Source: Macrolepiota albuminosa (Eukaryota > Basidiomycota > Agaricomycetes > Agaricales > Agaricaceae). Taken from it: a DNA stretch of 64,000 bases. Below are positions 63,885-64,000 of the stretch, one piece after another (the stretch's first letter is position 1; each line of letters starts with the position of its first letter). The notes under the pieces were generated by a model that worked only from the letters and a program-made list of their open reading frames with translations, did not search any database and was not told the origin of the DNA. The position numbers were made by a program, and so were the translations under genes. Where the stretch lies: positions 62,001 through 126,000 of the forward strand of contig JAMWFC010000028.1 in assembly GCA_027475525.1 (NCBI GenBank), written 5' to 3'.

Positions 63885-64000
63885 ACTGGTTGCACTGCTG
63901 ACATCAGCTGGCTCACATGCCAACATCAGCTACCATTCACTACCGTCCGCTGGCATGCCAGCAGACAGCGGACACTCACGCACCCTCTTCCGCCCTTCCC

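Larger units (their letters stand above)
51421..64000. mobile_element. Large KDZ-bearing element with long inverted ends (right end cut)
   Basis: The last bases of the window (63807-64000) are the inverted counterpart of 51421-51614 at high identity. The match continues inward, with indels, to about 52076 on the left and 63411 on the right. Between these ends lie a Zn2Cys6-like/coiled-coil gene (+), an unknown gene (-), a KDZ transposase relic (+) and a PPLF-repeat gene (+). KDZ transposons are large DNA transposons with inverted ends, so one element of more than 12.5 kb is the simplest reading. The right end is not in the window, so neither tip nor target duplication can be defined. Confidence 0.7.
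63411..64000 (-). repeat. Right inverted repeat (runs off the window)
   Basis: Inverted counterpart of 51421-52076. Contains three tRNA-like units (63411-63490 plus, 63746-63800 minus, 63807-63884 minus). Confidence 0.8.

Overview
The window looks like a transposon-dense stretch of a mushroom-forming fungus (Basidiomycota, Agaricomycetes). The evidence is: short GT..AG introns of roughly 48-60 nt in the readable genes, a FunK1-type kinase, a KDZ transposase with a CxC2-type cysteine cluster, a DIRS-like element, a chromodomain Ty3/gypsy element, a Helitron, and two genes whose layout resembles agaric-expanded families of unknown function. I cannot name the species.

Layout. 0-5.5 kb: an unrecognised split coding region, a 5'-truncated phospholipase D relic (+) and a multi-pass membrane protein gene (-). 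6.1-8.9 kb: a nearly intact DDE transposon with 32-bp inverted ends. 9-14 kb: transposon debris, a 58-bp hairpin satellite and an AT-rich, broken Helitron (-). 14.5-19 kb: relics of 2-isopropylmalate synthase (-) and of a SHPRH-type SNF2 protein (+). 20-27 kb: an agaric-type gene of unknown function, a coiled-coil gene assembled from similar exons, and fragments. 27.5-31.1 kb: a DIRS-like element (gag, RT-RNase H, truncated tyrosine recombinase). 31.4-42.9 kb: a full-length chromovirus with 176-bp LTRs and a GAAAG target duplication, inserted in a host-type gene whose halves lie at 31.1-31.4 and 42.9-45.2 kb. 45.5-48.5 kb: a FunK1 kinase gene. 49.2-50.0 kb: an unrecognised gene. 51.4 kb to the window end: a large element bounded by long imperfect inverted repeats studded with tRNA-like sequences. 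It carries a Zn2Cys6-like/coiled-coil gene, an unrecognised gene on the opposite strand, a KDZ transposase relic and a gene encoding PPLF repeats.

Three observations stand out. (1) The KDZ-bearing element has tRNA-like units with A- and B-box motifs in both ends and in a 215-bp tandem repeat. (2) The gypsy element carries an extra ancestral ORF of about 980 codons between integrase and 3' LTR. Every in-frame stop inside its coding regions is TGA, and both LTR differences are CpG transitions, which fits CpG deamination. (3) Seven tandem duplications have a period of exactly 77 bp in unrelated sequences. This looks like a k=77 contig-overlap assembly artefact and explains several apparent frameshifts; those genes should be re-read with one copy removed.
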